Positions 22,693-33,316 of a DNA stretch of 64,000 nt are shown one piece after another (the stretch's first letter is position 1; every line of letters starts with the position of its first letter). The notes under the pieces are model-generated. The model saw nothing but the letters and a program-made list of their open reading frames with translations. It searched no databases and had not been told where the DNA came from. The stretch is from Mauremys mutica. Its lineage: Eukaryota > Chordata > Testudines > Geoemydidae. The DNA is taken from contig NC_059075.1 in assembly GCF_020497125.1 (NCBI RefSeq), positions 66,855,321 to 66,919,320 on the forward strand, read 5' to 3'. The position numbers and the translations under genes were made by a program.

Positions 22693-23119
22693 TGTTTATA
22701 TGAACCCTCATGGCAGTTCACAAATTTGTCTTGGCTGCTGTTCAGATTACAAGAAAAAGGCAGTCCAATTCAGGCAATGCACTGTAAATGTAGTTTCATT
22801 CCTTTAAATTATTTAGTTTTTAAAATGCTATTTTTATTACTTTTGGCATGTCATCATGTTCCTTCATTATCATTGTGCAGATGTCATTGTGCTTTTTATA
22901 TTTTTATTAGCAAATAGTAATTCATATTTAAATAGTTGCTAGTAGCTTCAGCAATCGCATCTCACACATTTTTGTAATTTACATTTTTAATTCTATTTTT
23001 TTCTTTATTTTATGACACAAGTTTATTCTTCAGGCTCATATACATACCAAGGCTGACTGATTTCCTGAGTTGACATCAAAACTTCTTCAGTTTCTTTTGA
23101 TCTGCCAATGGGGATCACC

Positions 23120-23515
23120 TTTGTCACTGTTGGCAGATCATGAAACAAATCAACAGAGCCAGACGTGTACCCAGAAGCCTCCTGCTACAAGACAAGCCCA
23201 AGAAAGAAACCAACAGAACTCCACGGGCCATCACCTACAGTCCTTAGTTCCTCCCTTGGTGTTCACACCTCAACTGCTAGAAGAGGGCCTCACTCTCCCT
23301 GATTGAACTAATCTCATTATCTCCAGATTGATTCATGCCTGCATATTATACCTGCCTCTGGAAATTTCCATTACATGTGTCTGACAAAGTGGGCATTCAC
23401 CCACGAAAGCTTATGCTCCAATACTTCTGTTAGTCTATAAGGTGCCACAGGACTCTTTGTTGCTTTTTACAGATCCAGACTAACATGGCTACCCCTCTGA
23501 TATTTGTCACTGTTG
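23120..23515 (+). mobile_element. Penelope-like retroelement copy with 13-bp target duplication
   Basis: The element (23133-23502) is flanked by an exact 13-bp duplication TTTGTCACTGTTG (23120-23132 and 23503-23515). The left half reads as a fragment of a coding region (QIMKQINRARRVPRSLLL frame). It jumps to a C-terminal piece (SSLGVHTSTARRG) ending in TGA, so most of the reverse transcriptase and nuclease is deleted. The tail carries a hammerhead-type motif (see 23381-23416) and ends CTAACATGGCTACCCCTCTGA. Naming as Penelope-like rests on recalled full-length relatives with a GIY-YIG nuclease, which is not present here. Confidence 0.7.
23381..23416 (+). ncRNA. Decayed hammerhead-ribozyme motif in a Penelope-like tail
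   Basis: The order is CTGACAA, a hairpin with arms GTGGG and CCCAC, then GAAA (23405-23408) and GCTTATGC. The hammerhead core consensus is CTGANGA-stem II-GAAA. Here the G of CTGANGA is A. That base is the general-acid or base position of the core, so self-cleavage is not expected in this copy. Hammerhead motifs in Penelope-like elements are established knowledge. Confidence 0.6.
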
Positions 23516-24500
23516 TTTTGCTTCTCTATCCTGTACCCTAGTGCTTTTTCACCACTTGTGTGTAGAACTTGGTTCCCAAATATTCTCTGAGGGACAAAAG
23601 AACCTAGAGGCTTTTGAGAATCCCACTATAACATTCAATGCCACTTTGGACTTCCAAAGTAACATATGGTTCCCCTGCCACACACACTTTTTTTAATTTA
23701 AAATGTATTAAAAATTCTTATTTCTGTAAGTAATTCTCATCCTGCAAACACTGAAACAGACACTACTCTTCTATTATTTCATTTGCTGCATACATGTTGA
23801 TTTTTCTACTGAATTGTTTACATTTCTAATTGAAGATTTCATTTTATAGCCTTTAGGTTTGCTGCCTATTCTGTTCTGATACATTTTGATGGTGGTCTTC
23901 TGGTGTTTAGATGTTGCTTGTGATCATTAGAATTGGGAGCACTGGCTGTTGGGAGTTTGAAAGGACAGGAAGCAGGAAGGAGAGGGGAGGAGTTCAGGAG
24001 GCAAAGTGAGAGTTACAGAGGGTGCAGCAGCAGCTTGGTAAAGAGGTTTCCACTTTAAAAATAAAGTCCTGTTGACAAGTTAACTTTTTGCCAAAATCAA
24101 AGATTTTTACATGAATTATTCTGTTACTTCTTTGCATTGGTTGGGCAGAGGCATAATGTTGACCTCACCTAGTTTACCCTGTGGTGAAACTGAAGAGACT
24201 TATCTCCCCATTATTTTTAGTGGAATAGCTAATGCATACTAGATACCCCGCAGTTTAAAACACATCTGGTTAGCAGTGAGGCCACAGATTATAATGGTGA
24301 CTCAGGTGTTAAGTGCACTTATTCCTGTCCATGTCTTGATAACTCCCACACTGGTAATACTGCTCCTTTGCTATCAGAGGTACGTGCATCCCAGGGGCTG
24401 AGGCCTGCAGGGTGTGTAGATGACAGGGTGAACCAACTTTAGCCTTTTCAACTAAAGGAATTAACAGAGTCTCTTCCCCCCCCCCTCAATTTCCCTTATT
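23516..24500. other. Intergenic sequence, nothing firmly recognised
   Basis: AT-rich sequence without exon-like frames. A short C-tract lies near 24475. Confidence 0.3.
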
Positions 24501-24542
24501 CCCTTCCCTTTGGTTAATCAGGGCTTGTCTACATGGCCACAC

Positions 24543-24844
24543 TAAGGCCTGGTGCACACTAAAAAGGGGGTTCGAATTAGGGTATGCAAATTCAGCTACG
24601 TGAATAGCGTAGCTGAATTCGAAGTACCCTAATTCGAACTACTCACCCGTCCAGACGCAGCGGGGTCGAACTCCGCGGCTCCAAGGTCGACTCCGCCACC
24701 GCCGTTTGCAGTGGTGGAGTACCGGAGTCAACCGCGGCGCTTCTGGAGTTCGAACTATCGCGTCTAGATCAGACGCGATAGTTCGAACTCCGAGAAGTCG
24801 AACTCACCACGTCGACCCGGACGGTAAGTGTGGACTAGCCCTAA
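24543..24844. mobile_element. Harbinger-type MITE, 296 bp, TAA target duplication
   Basis: The element (24546-24841) has ends GGCCTGGTGCACACTAA and, reverse-complemented, GGGCTAGTCCACACTTA. The trinucleotide TAA flanks both ends, as in PIF/Harbinger elements. The interior holds two nested complementary blocks: AATTCGAACT-type arms around 24570-24640 and GTTCGAACTATCGCGTCTAGA with its complement at 24749-24795. It is non-coding. TCGA density is high relative to the flanks. Confidence 0.75.
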
Positions 24845-24845
24845 G

Positions 24846-25704
24846 GGTATGGCTACACTTACAGCTGTACAGCACTGGGAGTTACAGCTGTCTTCATACA
24901 GCTGTGTAGGGAAAGCACTGGAGTGTGGCCACACTCACAGCTACCAGCGCTGCAGTGTGGCAGCATTTGCAGCGCTGTTGAGAGTGGTGCATTATGGGCA
25001 GCTATCCCAGCGTTCAAGTGGCAGCGTGCTTTTCAAAAGAGGGGGGTGGGGTGGAGTGTGACAGGGAGTGGGGGAGAGAGAGAGAGTGGATTTTTGGAGC
25101 CGACACTGTGTGTCAGATTTTGCAAGGCAGGGAGCTGAACATTTCCTCGACCCCTCATTCACTCTTAACTGCAAATAGCCTGCAGACCAGATAAGCAGCT
25201 GCTCCAATGGACTCCCTTTCTTCCCTCCCCCTCCCCATTTCTCTCCTCAAGCAAACACTAAGCTGTAGACATTCATCCCCCTGCCTGCCTCATTCACAGC
25301 AAGGTAGGGGGTTATCTCAATTGATTGTTCACAGTCAGTTACAGATTGATCACAGCAAACAAGAGCTGTGTTTGTTTTTTAGATAAGCAGCTCCCGGAGC
25401 CCCGAGTTCACAACAAAACAAAGAGAGGCATCATAGCAAAACAAAGAGAGTAATTTAATTAAAAGCATTCTGGGATATCTCCTAATACCCTGGAGGCCAA
25501 TAACAGCGCTGGTGTGTGGCCACACTTGACGAGCAGCGCTGCATCACCAGTGCTGCACTCGTTATACTCCAAGCAGACCAGGTGTCCAGCCAGCGCTGCA
25601 GCCAGGGAGTTGCAGCGCTGGATGTGCCTTGCAGGTGTGGACAGTTACTAAGTTGCAGCGTTGGAAAGCCTCCACCAGCGCTGCAACTCTCCAGTGTAGC
25701 CAAG
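24846..25704. mobile_element. TIR DNA element, about 860 bp, GGCTACACT ends
   Basis: The left end TATGGCTACACTTACAGC and the right end (reverse complement) CTTGGCTACACTGGAGAG are inverted and continue into related AGCGCTG-rich sub-terminal stretches. The middle is unrelated filler with a GA-rich tract near 25070. No transposase frame is present. The superfamily is uncertain and no clear target duplication was found. Confidence 0.65.
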
Positions 25705-25932
25705 TTCTTTCTTCACAATCCCCCTTCCACTTCCACCCACGCCTGCAGCGAGGACGAGGCCGGCGGAAGTTGCTCGCTGCGACAGGGGGAAGCTCCCTGC
25801 AGAATCTGCTACCTGCCGCAAATTACCCCGGAAGCAGTTTAATGCTACACCGCCCCCTCTCTCTCTGAGCGGGGCGCCCCGCAACGGGTGCCGAAGGTTG
25901 GATGCGGGTCTGTCCGGCCGCGTTCCCGAAGC

Positions 25933-26074
25933 TCACGTCATGCTGTGGCTGCGCCTGCGCTGAGCGTGGCCCCTCCCTGCAGCGGGGCGGAACCGAGTTG
26001 CTCAGGGCGCGGTGTCCGCGGGGGGCTGGTTTTGAAAGGACCGCGCCTCCCGGAAGTGTTGGGGGCGGGGCCCG
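25933..26074 (+). promoter_or_regulatory. COX16 core promoter motifs
   Basis: Within 142 bp upstream of the ATG are a CRE/USF-like TCACGTCA (25933-25940), an NRF-1-like TGCGCCTGCGCT (25950-25961, not a perfect consensus), an ETS/GABP site CCGGAAGTG (26050-26058) and a GC box GGGGGCGGGG (26061-26070). No TATA box is seen. NRF-1 and GABP commonly drive nuclear genes for respiratory-chain proteins, so this set suits the gene. An ATG at 25939 would give a 7-codon upstream frame (to 25962) if transcription starts before it. Confidence 0.65.
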
Positions 26075-26170
26075 ATGCAGGAGGCGGCGGCGCGGAGCCT
26101 GCGGCGGGGCTTGGAGAGGCTGCGACCCCTCGCGAAGAACAGGACGCTGCGATACGGGGTCCCCATGATG
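26075..26170 (+). CDS. COX16: COX16 exon 1 (coding part), cytochrome c oxidase assembly factor
   Basis: Thirty-two codons from ATG at 26075 to the donor gtgagt at 26171, phase 0. The end KNRTLRYGVPMM matches the start of vertebrate COX16 and leads into the single membrane segment. The N-terminal extension (MQEAAARSLRRGLERLRPLA) is basic and amphipathic. COX16 is a small protein of the mitochondrial inner membrane that helps insert copper into COX2 during complex IV assembly. This ATG is the first in frame within the exon and sits 17 bp after the ETS site; its Kozak context is weak. Human COX16 starts with a different, shorter leader, so the exact start is less certain than the frame. Confidence 0.88.
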
Positions 26171-26941
26171 GTGAGTAGCAGGGGGCGGGGCCTGGTGGAG
26201 GGGGCGGGGCCAGTGGCGCTCTTCGCGGCCGGTAGGGGGCGGGGTTGGTGGCGCTCTCCGGAGCCGGCCGCTGCTGTGCGCGAGGCCGCGCGTGACCCCG
26301 CCACTGGGAGGCTCCGCCGCGCCCAGGCCGTGTCCGGGGTGGGGAGTTACCGGTTCGGTTCCCGTCCCCGCCGCTCCGGTCTCGGGGCAGCCCGGCTCAG
26401 GGGGCGCCGTCCCCGTGCACCTCGCCTCCGAGCCCCGCTGTGAGCAGCGCGCCGGGCGCCCCTTCTCCGCTGGCCGGCGCTCGGTGCGGAGCCGGGTCGC
26501 TGCTGGCGGGGCCCTGCCCCCGGGCCGAGCGGCAGCTGCCAGCCCCTGGTGCCGAGAGCGGACAGGCCCGCGGCGGGCTCCTGTGCGGCCCCGGACCCTG
26601 GGAGACGTTAACCCGGGCGGGCGAACCCCGATTTGTCTGTGAAAGACTTTCCGGGCGCGCTGTTCAGAGGCTGCGCAGCTGGAAACTGGGTCTGTGTAAA
26701 TCCGGCACTTAGAAGATGGTGCTGCTGGTGTTCGCTCACACAGAGCCTTACCTGCCTCGCTCAGCCCGGTTAGGCACATGGGCCACCCCTGCTCCCGCTA
26801 CAGACGCCGCTGGGTTTATGAATGAGAGGTTGAGCTCCAGTGCCCTTCCCTGGATGTAGGCTGCGTCTGTGCTGCAGCATTTTTCCTAGGAGGGGAGGGC
26901 AAGGAAAGGAGGGGGGTCTGTGGCAAAAGTTTAAATCAAAA

Positions 26942-26977
26942 CGGTGGTTCTCAGTTTCTAAAGTTTGAGAACCGCTG
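26942..26977. repeat. Minimal hAT remnant, 36-bp palindrome
   Basis: CGGTGGTTCTCAG and TTTGAGAACCGCTG face each other over a few bases. These match the left and right ends of the CAGNGGTTCTCAAACT hAT family (compare 48774-48973). It looks like an end-to-end deletion product. No target duplication was found. Confidence 0.5.
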
Positions 26978-27291
26978 GTGTTGAGGCCGAGCGTGTGGGA
27001 GAGACCTGGGTTTAGCTGCTACTGAGCCGTAGCTCTGCAATGGCTTTTTGTGCTACCTGTACTTTTGAATGAAGGAATAGGTAGATGAGTGATGTGGCAA
27101 AACTGTAGATGATGCACAATTATTTAGGATAACTAAGATTAGAAAAGGGCATTAAACTCAAGAGTAACCAAACAGTGGTGCAATTGGGCAGGGTAATGTC
27201 AAATAAAATTCAGTATAGGTAAGTGTAAGAGAATGCATATTGGCAGAAATAATTCAAGTGTTCAAATGTGCTGATGAGTTTTAAGTGTAAC

Positions 27292-27448
27292 CACTCAAAA
27301 AGGTTTCAGAGTGGTAGCCGTGCTAGTCTGTATCAGTAAAAAGAACGAGGAGTACTTGTGGGTTTTAGCCCGCAAAATCTTATGCCCAAATACATTTGTT
27401 AGTCTCTAAGGTGCCACAAGTACCCCTCATTCTTTTCACTCAAAAAGG
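27292..27448. mobile_element. Penelope-like tail fragment with 12-bp target duplication
   Basis: The element (27304-27436, 133 bp) is flanked by an exact 12-bp duplication CACTCAAAAAGG (27292-27303 and 27437-27448). It starts TTTCAGAGTGGTAGCCGTG. Inverted arms GAGGAGTACTTGTGG and CCACAAGTACCCCTC make it a hairpin. The loop holds a hammerhead-like piece (GTGGG, TTTTAG, CCCGC, AAAA, TCTTATGCCC) with the GAAA box mutated. Confidence 0.7.
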
Positions 27449-29921
27449 AAGACCTAGCCAGTAATGTGGACAGCTGTGTGAAAAGATCCACACATGCATT
27501 GTGATGGTCAGGCAAAGCAAACAAGGTTTTTAAAGTGAGCGAAGGATAGGATGGAAAATAATCCTGATATTATCCCATTATATAAATATATACTCTCACC
27601 TTGAAAACTTTGTTCCGTTTTGGTCAACACATCTCAAAAATGCTAAGATAAAGTATAAATGGAAGGGGATCAGAGAGAGGCAACAGCAGTTTTTAGCCCC
27701 ACAGCAGGGCTTCTGTCTGAGGAGATATCAAAGTATACAATTTAATCCTTTTACAGTGGAGACAAAGAGGTGACTTGATAGAGATATGTAAAACAATGAT
27801 GTAAAGAAGGTAAATCAGGGGCTCCTAATTATCCCCTTTTCCTTAATGTAACAACAAGGTGAAATTTCAAATAAAAGGCTATTAACAAATTTAACACTTA
27901 ATAACCATAGGTCTTATCCCTGGGGATGCCTTACTGTTTGTTGGGGAAAGTGGGGGTCTCATAATATATCTCTTTCCTAGCCTCTCCCCTTTAAAGTTTT
28001 TCTCCCGTGTACATACTTCAGAGCCCCTCTCTTTTGCTTTCCAGAGCTTTCCAATGCAGGAAGAGAGTGGTGAGGATATGATTCTTGTTAGTTTCACAGC
28101 TGCTCAAGGAGTTCTGAATAGCATCAGTGAAGCTAAACAGAATCTTATTAACTTCACTCTTACACTGTCTGGGAAGCTAGGAGCAGCAGCAGTGGCACTG
28201 GATCTGTGTGCATAGTCAGGAAGATACCAACTGTGAACTGAGGCAACAATGTCTTTGCAAACAAAAAGAACAGATGCTTAATTTCTTCAGAAGTTGTTGT
28301 TACATAGCATTGGTCTACTGTGATGAAAACTTGGAATGTTGCTTCCTGTGCCATACTTGCTTTGTTGATAAAAAGAGGTCTTTAGTCATGAGGGCTGTCT
28401 GCCTTTTCATCAGCACTAAATTCATTTAAAAATACATTCAAACTGCCTTGAAATGAACCTCATTGTCTTTCATTTTACAACTTGAAGTCTAATCTGCCAC
28501 TCTTTCTGCAGCTCTGAGTGAAAAAGATAATATCTTAAAGACAGTTGGTCTTTTTATATATATAATTTTGAATAAAGACATTTGTATATTTACCTATTTT
28601 CAGGGTGAAGTTATAATTTTGATCTGTTTTGAGTCAGAGGTTTTCTTATTTAAGTGATCTTTAAAGCCTCAATTATCAGCCCCTGAGAGTAACATGATCA
28701 TCAAAGTTCCTCACCATTATCCTAGCAGGAAAGAGTGTTTTCTTCCCAATACCACCTGGACTGTAGAGAGTGCGAATTAACAAATCAATGGAATGAACAG
28801 GGACAGATCTCCATCCCCACCCCCAAGATAAATCAGTGAATCTCATTTTCTTCAATTCTACAAACTTGACATGTGGTGATACCAGTGCCTGGCATAAGGC
28901 AACATGTGCCTAGGAAAGTGATGTAACCTGGCATGGAACAGCATTTAGCAGCTTGAATGCTAGAGGGTATAGAGTCCTGAAGCACTAAGATGGTAACATC
29001 TGTGTAGATGTTGGAATGAACTCTACTGACCTTGCAGATGTAACTTGTACTTGCTATTGTGAGGAAGGAAGCTGTGTTGCCTGTGTATCCACTTAGTTTA
29101 CTTATCTTTATTTCCTGCTGTATCCATATCTCTCCCTTTCCTATTGCAGAAAGGTACAGGGGAATTAACTCTTTCATTACCACCCGCAGGTTATCATGCA
29201 GGCTGGTATGACACTTGGTTCTCCATTACAGAGGAAGGGTCCTGGCTTTCAGTCAGTGTTTCTTATTCCACAGACAACTCTGTCTGCCTGAATAGGGATA
29301 TGTCTGTCAGTGTCCCATTCCTCCTGTGACGCTTTCAGATGATACTGTGCCAGCAAGGCTCTTTGGCACCACTGCCAATGGAGCTGGCACCATACACTCT
29401 TCTGAGACACTGAGCATGTAAGATTACTTCTCCAGTGCAATTAACACATTTAAAGGTGACTGGAAATGCATTTCCTTCAGACAAATACAGATTGTTTTTC
29501 CAAATGATTAAGAAAATACGTACTCAGACTTAAAAATTACAAATAACGTTTTTAAATGAATGTTGCAAATCACCTCCTACACTCACAGTAGTAGCCAAGA
29601 GTCAAGTTAATGGTTCTTCGTTTGTCTGCTACAGCCAATGACTTTCTAAGCACCTAAAGCTGTATAAGGAATATAAATGTCGAGCTTCTTATGATTCTTC
29701 TTGCTCTGCCATCAGATACTGTAAGAGGAAAAAACAGAAACTTGAGGCTCTGAACTTGAGTCATAGCAGGTAGACTTTTTTAAAATGCATCTTGAATTCT
29801 AACTTTTTATTGCATACAGAGATATAGTCTCAACTGTAGCATCGTGAACTATTGCATTTTCCAGCCTGATAAAGGTAGATTCTTCTGTCTTCTTTACATT
29901 TATCAGTTTCTCCCTTTGCTG
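27449..29921. other. Intronic sequence, little recognised
   Basis: Some stretches near 27590-27790 (ctcaccttgaaaactttgttcc..., agataaagtataaatgg) look like a decayed CR1 ORF2 on the plus strand, but no frame survives. The rest is AT-rich without recognised elements. Confidence 0.35.
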
Positions 29922-30096
29922 TACACCTCTATCTTCCTATAACGCTGTCCTCAGGAGCCAAAAAATCTTACCGCATTATAGGTGAAACTGCGTTATATTG
30001 AACTTGCTTTAATCCGCCGGAGCGTGCAGCCCCATGCCCCCGGAGTGCTGCTTTACGGCATTGTATCCGAATTCGTGTTATATCGGGGTAGAGGTA
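29922..30096. mobile_element. Mariner/Tigger-type short element, about 175 bp
   Basis: The left end TACACCTCTATCTTCCTATAA and right end (reverse complement) TACCTCTACCCCGATATAA are inverted. The dinucleotide TA is at both edges, as for Tc1/mariner elements. The interior (AACGCTGTCC...GGCATTGTATCC) is non-coding. Confidence 0.65.
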
Positions 30097-32546
30097 TAAT
30101 AAAAATGCCTTTTGGCAATACCTTGGATGTGTTTCCTGTTCTTCCTCTGAATTCTGCCTCTTGCATTGAAAGTGCTGTGCATATTGTTGCATTGCCATTT
30201 TGTGTGTTTCTATTGATCAGCACTCTGCTCTTTGTCTATGTCACATACAGAGCAGAGAACAGAGTTCAGCAAGGAAGGAACACACCAGCCGCATTGGGAT
30301 AAGTGGTCAGTACTTCTAAGCACCATCAGGGGAATGACAGTGGTCTGCAAGGCTCCTACTAAAGACTTATTTGTCTGTTTAAATGTAATAAACATTCTGC
30401 TGGTAGGACAGTTTGGATTTACTGGGGTTATTTTTATCGCCAATTGAAATGTGGGTCCTCTGGAAGCTCTGACTAGTGTTCAGAAAGATTTTTGTCTGCA
30501 TTCTGGAGCCTGCCTTTTTACCATGCAGTGTGTTTTTGGGTGGGTAGTCTCTTGCAGGCCTAATGGTCTGGTGAAGCCTCCCTGTTTTATAATGTACTTA
30601 AATAAATGGCTATCTGAGGATCTCTTAATGAAGTGGATTCAGACTCCAAAAAGTAGGTGAATTTCTGAATGCCTGGTCCTGTAATATGCTGAGCACACTT
30701 CACTTCCATTACCTTGTAGGGATCTGAGTGAAGATGGCACATCCTACAACTGAGGAAGATTCTTGCTGTGAATAAAGATTCTAACGGACATTGCTGATGT
30801 TAATTTCTGTGTACACAGATCGTGACTACATTGTCTTCTATTATTGCATCAAGTGCCAAAACTCCCATTACAAACACACAAGGAGCATTTCCTCTGTTTC
30901 TTGATGCTCTGCCAGCATCATGGCACCCGTAAGCTCACATACAGCATTCCACTAAAAATTCACAGAATGTGAATTTCAGAATCTTCAGGGAATTTATATT
31001 TATTGCCTCATGTGAGTTTTCTGTTCAAAATACAATTTACAGTATGAAACATAGTGACTTGAAACCTTCATATGCCTAGAATGTGTAGATGAAGAACAAA
31101 TGGGCCTTAATGCTTACACTTGAGACCCAAACAGGCTTCTGAGTCTTGTAGATAAACTGATGTATATGTAAACAAACACCTACTAGTGCAGCACATAGAG
31201 GATAAAAATCTTTTGTTAATGCTATTTTAGTCTTTAAAACAATTTCTCCCAACCACTGATTCATATGCTGTCACTGTTATGTGTCTGTGGCTATTATTCC
31301 AAAGCAGTGCTCCTCTAATCTAATGATGAGATGAGTTTGTGTACTGGGTCCCTGCTGCACCATTGCTTCTAAACTCTTATTCAGCTGCATCCCTTCTGGA
31401 GTATGGCACTGCTTCATGTGAGACCATCCTTTGAAACGGCCTATGGTGTGCTGGAAGCTAGTGTGCACACCTAAATGGTCTGCTATGGCTGGTTCGGCTC
31501 TGGTCTTAGTTTGGTAAACTAGTACGGCTGCCTGAATTAGCTCACCTACAGTGTCTTTCCTTAGTCCTTCAGTGCGTTGATTTAGGTCTAGGGCATGTGT
31601 GTGAGTTTCTGAATGAATGTCTTCCCAAAACAAAGTGGTGGTGATTTATTCTGTGAATAAGACCCCATCTTCATTTTGACTAGATTGTGCATGTGTGAAT
31701 TTAGCGCTGGTAGAATGGGCCAGCCTGAAAGTCAGGTAGACTGAAGTCCTCTGTTTATCCTCAGAAAAGATACACCTGAGCAGTGGCGATGTTGGCTTCC
31801 TTCTCCTCCTCCGCCCCATTTCCTCTGTACAGACCTGCAATATGTCTCGGTCCTCATCAGGTGGAACCACAGAAAGGGGCAGGAGGTTAGTTCTGTTCCC
31901 ATGGCTCATTGAGTTTTTAGCCCTGTCCTAATACTGACAACTAGGGGGACAGTTAATGGCAACAGTGGTGATGGTTTCTTTTTGTGTTTTTGTACTGTAG
32001 CTATTAGTCTAATGGTAGCTGAACTTATACCAACATCTTTTCATGCTCAGAAACCACTAACGAGCGATCAGATGGAAAGAGCCTTGGTCACAGTAAACCT
32101 TAGCTGGATTTGCACCTATGATCTATCAGTGGCAGTAAACTTAGTTTTTAAAACGGTACTAGGATTTCCTATTTATTTATTTATTTTTATGTTGTTTGTA
32201 ACAGTAAGCTTCGCTTGACCACCACAGCATATTTGTTCTCCAAACAGCTGCAGCTGCTGAGTGAAATTCCCTTGTCACCTGACCAGTCCAAGCACCGTGT
32301 ATAATGCAAAATGACAACAGTCTGGTTGAAAAAGCCCGCTTTTGCTAATGCTCACACAAAGGAACATATGGGTTGCTGTGTCCGCTGTTCTGAAATTGGT
32401 TTCTACTAAATGCCTTTTCTGCATTCTCCCATATGTTAAGAAATGGACATTTTAATAAACAAGATTTTTTGCCAAAAAATAGACCGCGGTGTCTACAGCG
32501 TGTGACAAAACAGAGCTTTCCAATGTGGCCCCCAGCCATTCGCATC
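30097..32546. other. Intronic sequence with an open minus-strand region
   Basis: Apart from the minus-strand frame at 31277-31930 nothing was identified. A short A/T tandem (ATTT repeated) lies near 32171-32187. Confidence 0.35.
31277..31930 (-). pseudogene. Unrecognised open region, one stop, minus strand
   Basis: One minus-strand frame is open for about 213 codons apart from a single TAA at 31646-31648. The part before the stop has a basic patch (MGRRRRRKPTSP) and the part after it reads LNQRTEGLRKDTVGELIQAA and FKGWSHMKQCHTPEGMQL. I recognise no domain. It could be a retrocopy of a host gene, a remnant of an unrecognised mobile element, or chance. It lies about 0.6 kb past the end of the minus-strand LTR at 32552-33311, on the same strand, so a link to that element cannot be excluded. 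Confidence 0.3.
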
Positions 32547-33316
32547 TTGAATGTCGTCAGGCATCACCAGTATGATGCTCCGCTGTGTTCAGTGATAACA
32601 GTCGGCTGCGTGTGTGTTTCCTCTGTGTGCTGCCCCGGCTCTGTGCAGATAGGTGGCACAGCAGACCCCGAGAGAAACCCCAAGGTCCACAGACTCCAAT
32701 AAGGCACCAGGCCAGGTTTATTGTCAAACGAAACACAGTCTCTGACTCCCTGGATCAGATGTCTACAGTTCTGCTAGTATATATGTGCTCCCTGACAATG
32801 GACCTGTTCAGTCAGTGGCGGGATTCTTCACTAGGTACAGACAAAAGACAACCACTCAGGGGTGCATTCTTATACACAGGTACAAACAAGTCATACGTCA
32901 CTCCTGACGTATTGAGGTGCAACCCCTCTGCATGTTAGGGTGCTGCCTCTCTCCTGGTGCATGTTGGTTCGAACAAAACAACTCTATCCATCATATTATC
33001 CTTTTGACCCTGTCTTTAGAATGGGCCAGCCTGTTCCTTATTATCTATGTGGAATGTGTTAGTACCGGAATGTTCTGGTACCATCCTGGCACATGTTTAT
33101 CTTACTAGTGCTTAGTAACTTTTAGGTAAGTGCACATATACACAGTCAGCCACCTTCTTGCCAGCTTCTGTGAGTAGGGCCTGCCTCTGACTCACAGTTT
33201 AACTTCTTTTTTATGTTAACAAAGTCTTGACCATTACTTTAGTTCAGGCCTTAGGTCTCATACCCGGCCTCTGATACAAGGGTTTATGTTTCAGAGCCTC
33301 ATCTTACTACACTGAA
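32547..33316 (-). mobile_element. LTR, 760 bp, minus strand
   Basis: The LTR covers 32552-33311. Read on the minus strand it begins TGTAGTAAGATGAGG and ends CCTGACGACA. A poly(A) signal AATAAACCTGGCCTGG lies about 150 bp before its end, the usual R/U5 position. The flanks TTGAA (32547-32551) and CTGAA (33312-33316) differ at one base, which fits a solo LTR of a retrovirus-like element. Confidence 0.7.

Larger units (their letters stand above)
25710..26720. promoter_or_regulatory. CpG island over the COX16 promoter
   Basis: CpG dinucleotides and GC content rise sharply from about 25710 to 26720 and drop again on both sides. The island contains COX16 exon 1. Long open frames on both strands here, including a 318-codon minus-strand one, are products of low stop-codon density. 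Confidence 0.85.

Noticed and set aside
5348..26074. SYNJ2BP exons expected by human synteny
   Set aside because: No PDZ-domain-like frame or C-terminal membrane anchor was visible upstream of COX16 in this window.
25823..26779. 318-codon minus-strand frame in the CpG island
   Set aside because: The region is GC-rich with few stop codons, the predicted product is low-complexity Pro/Arg/Ala, and the real gene on the other strand explains the island.
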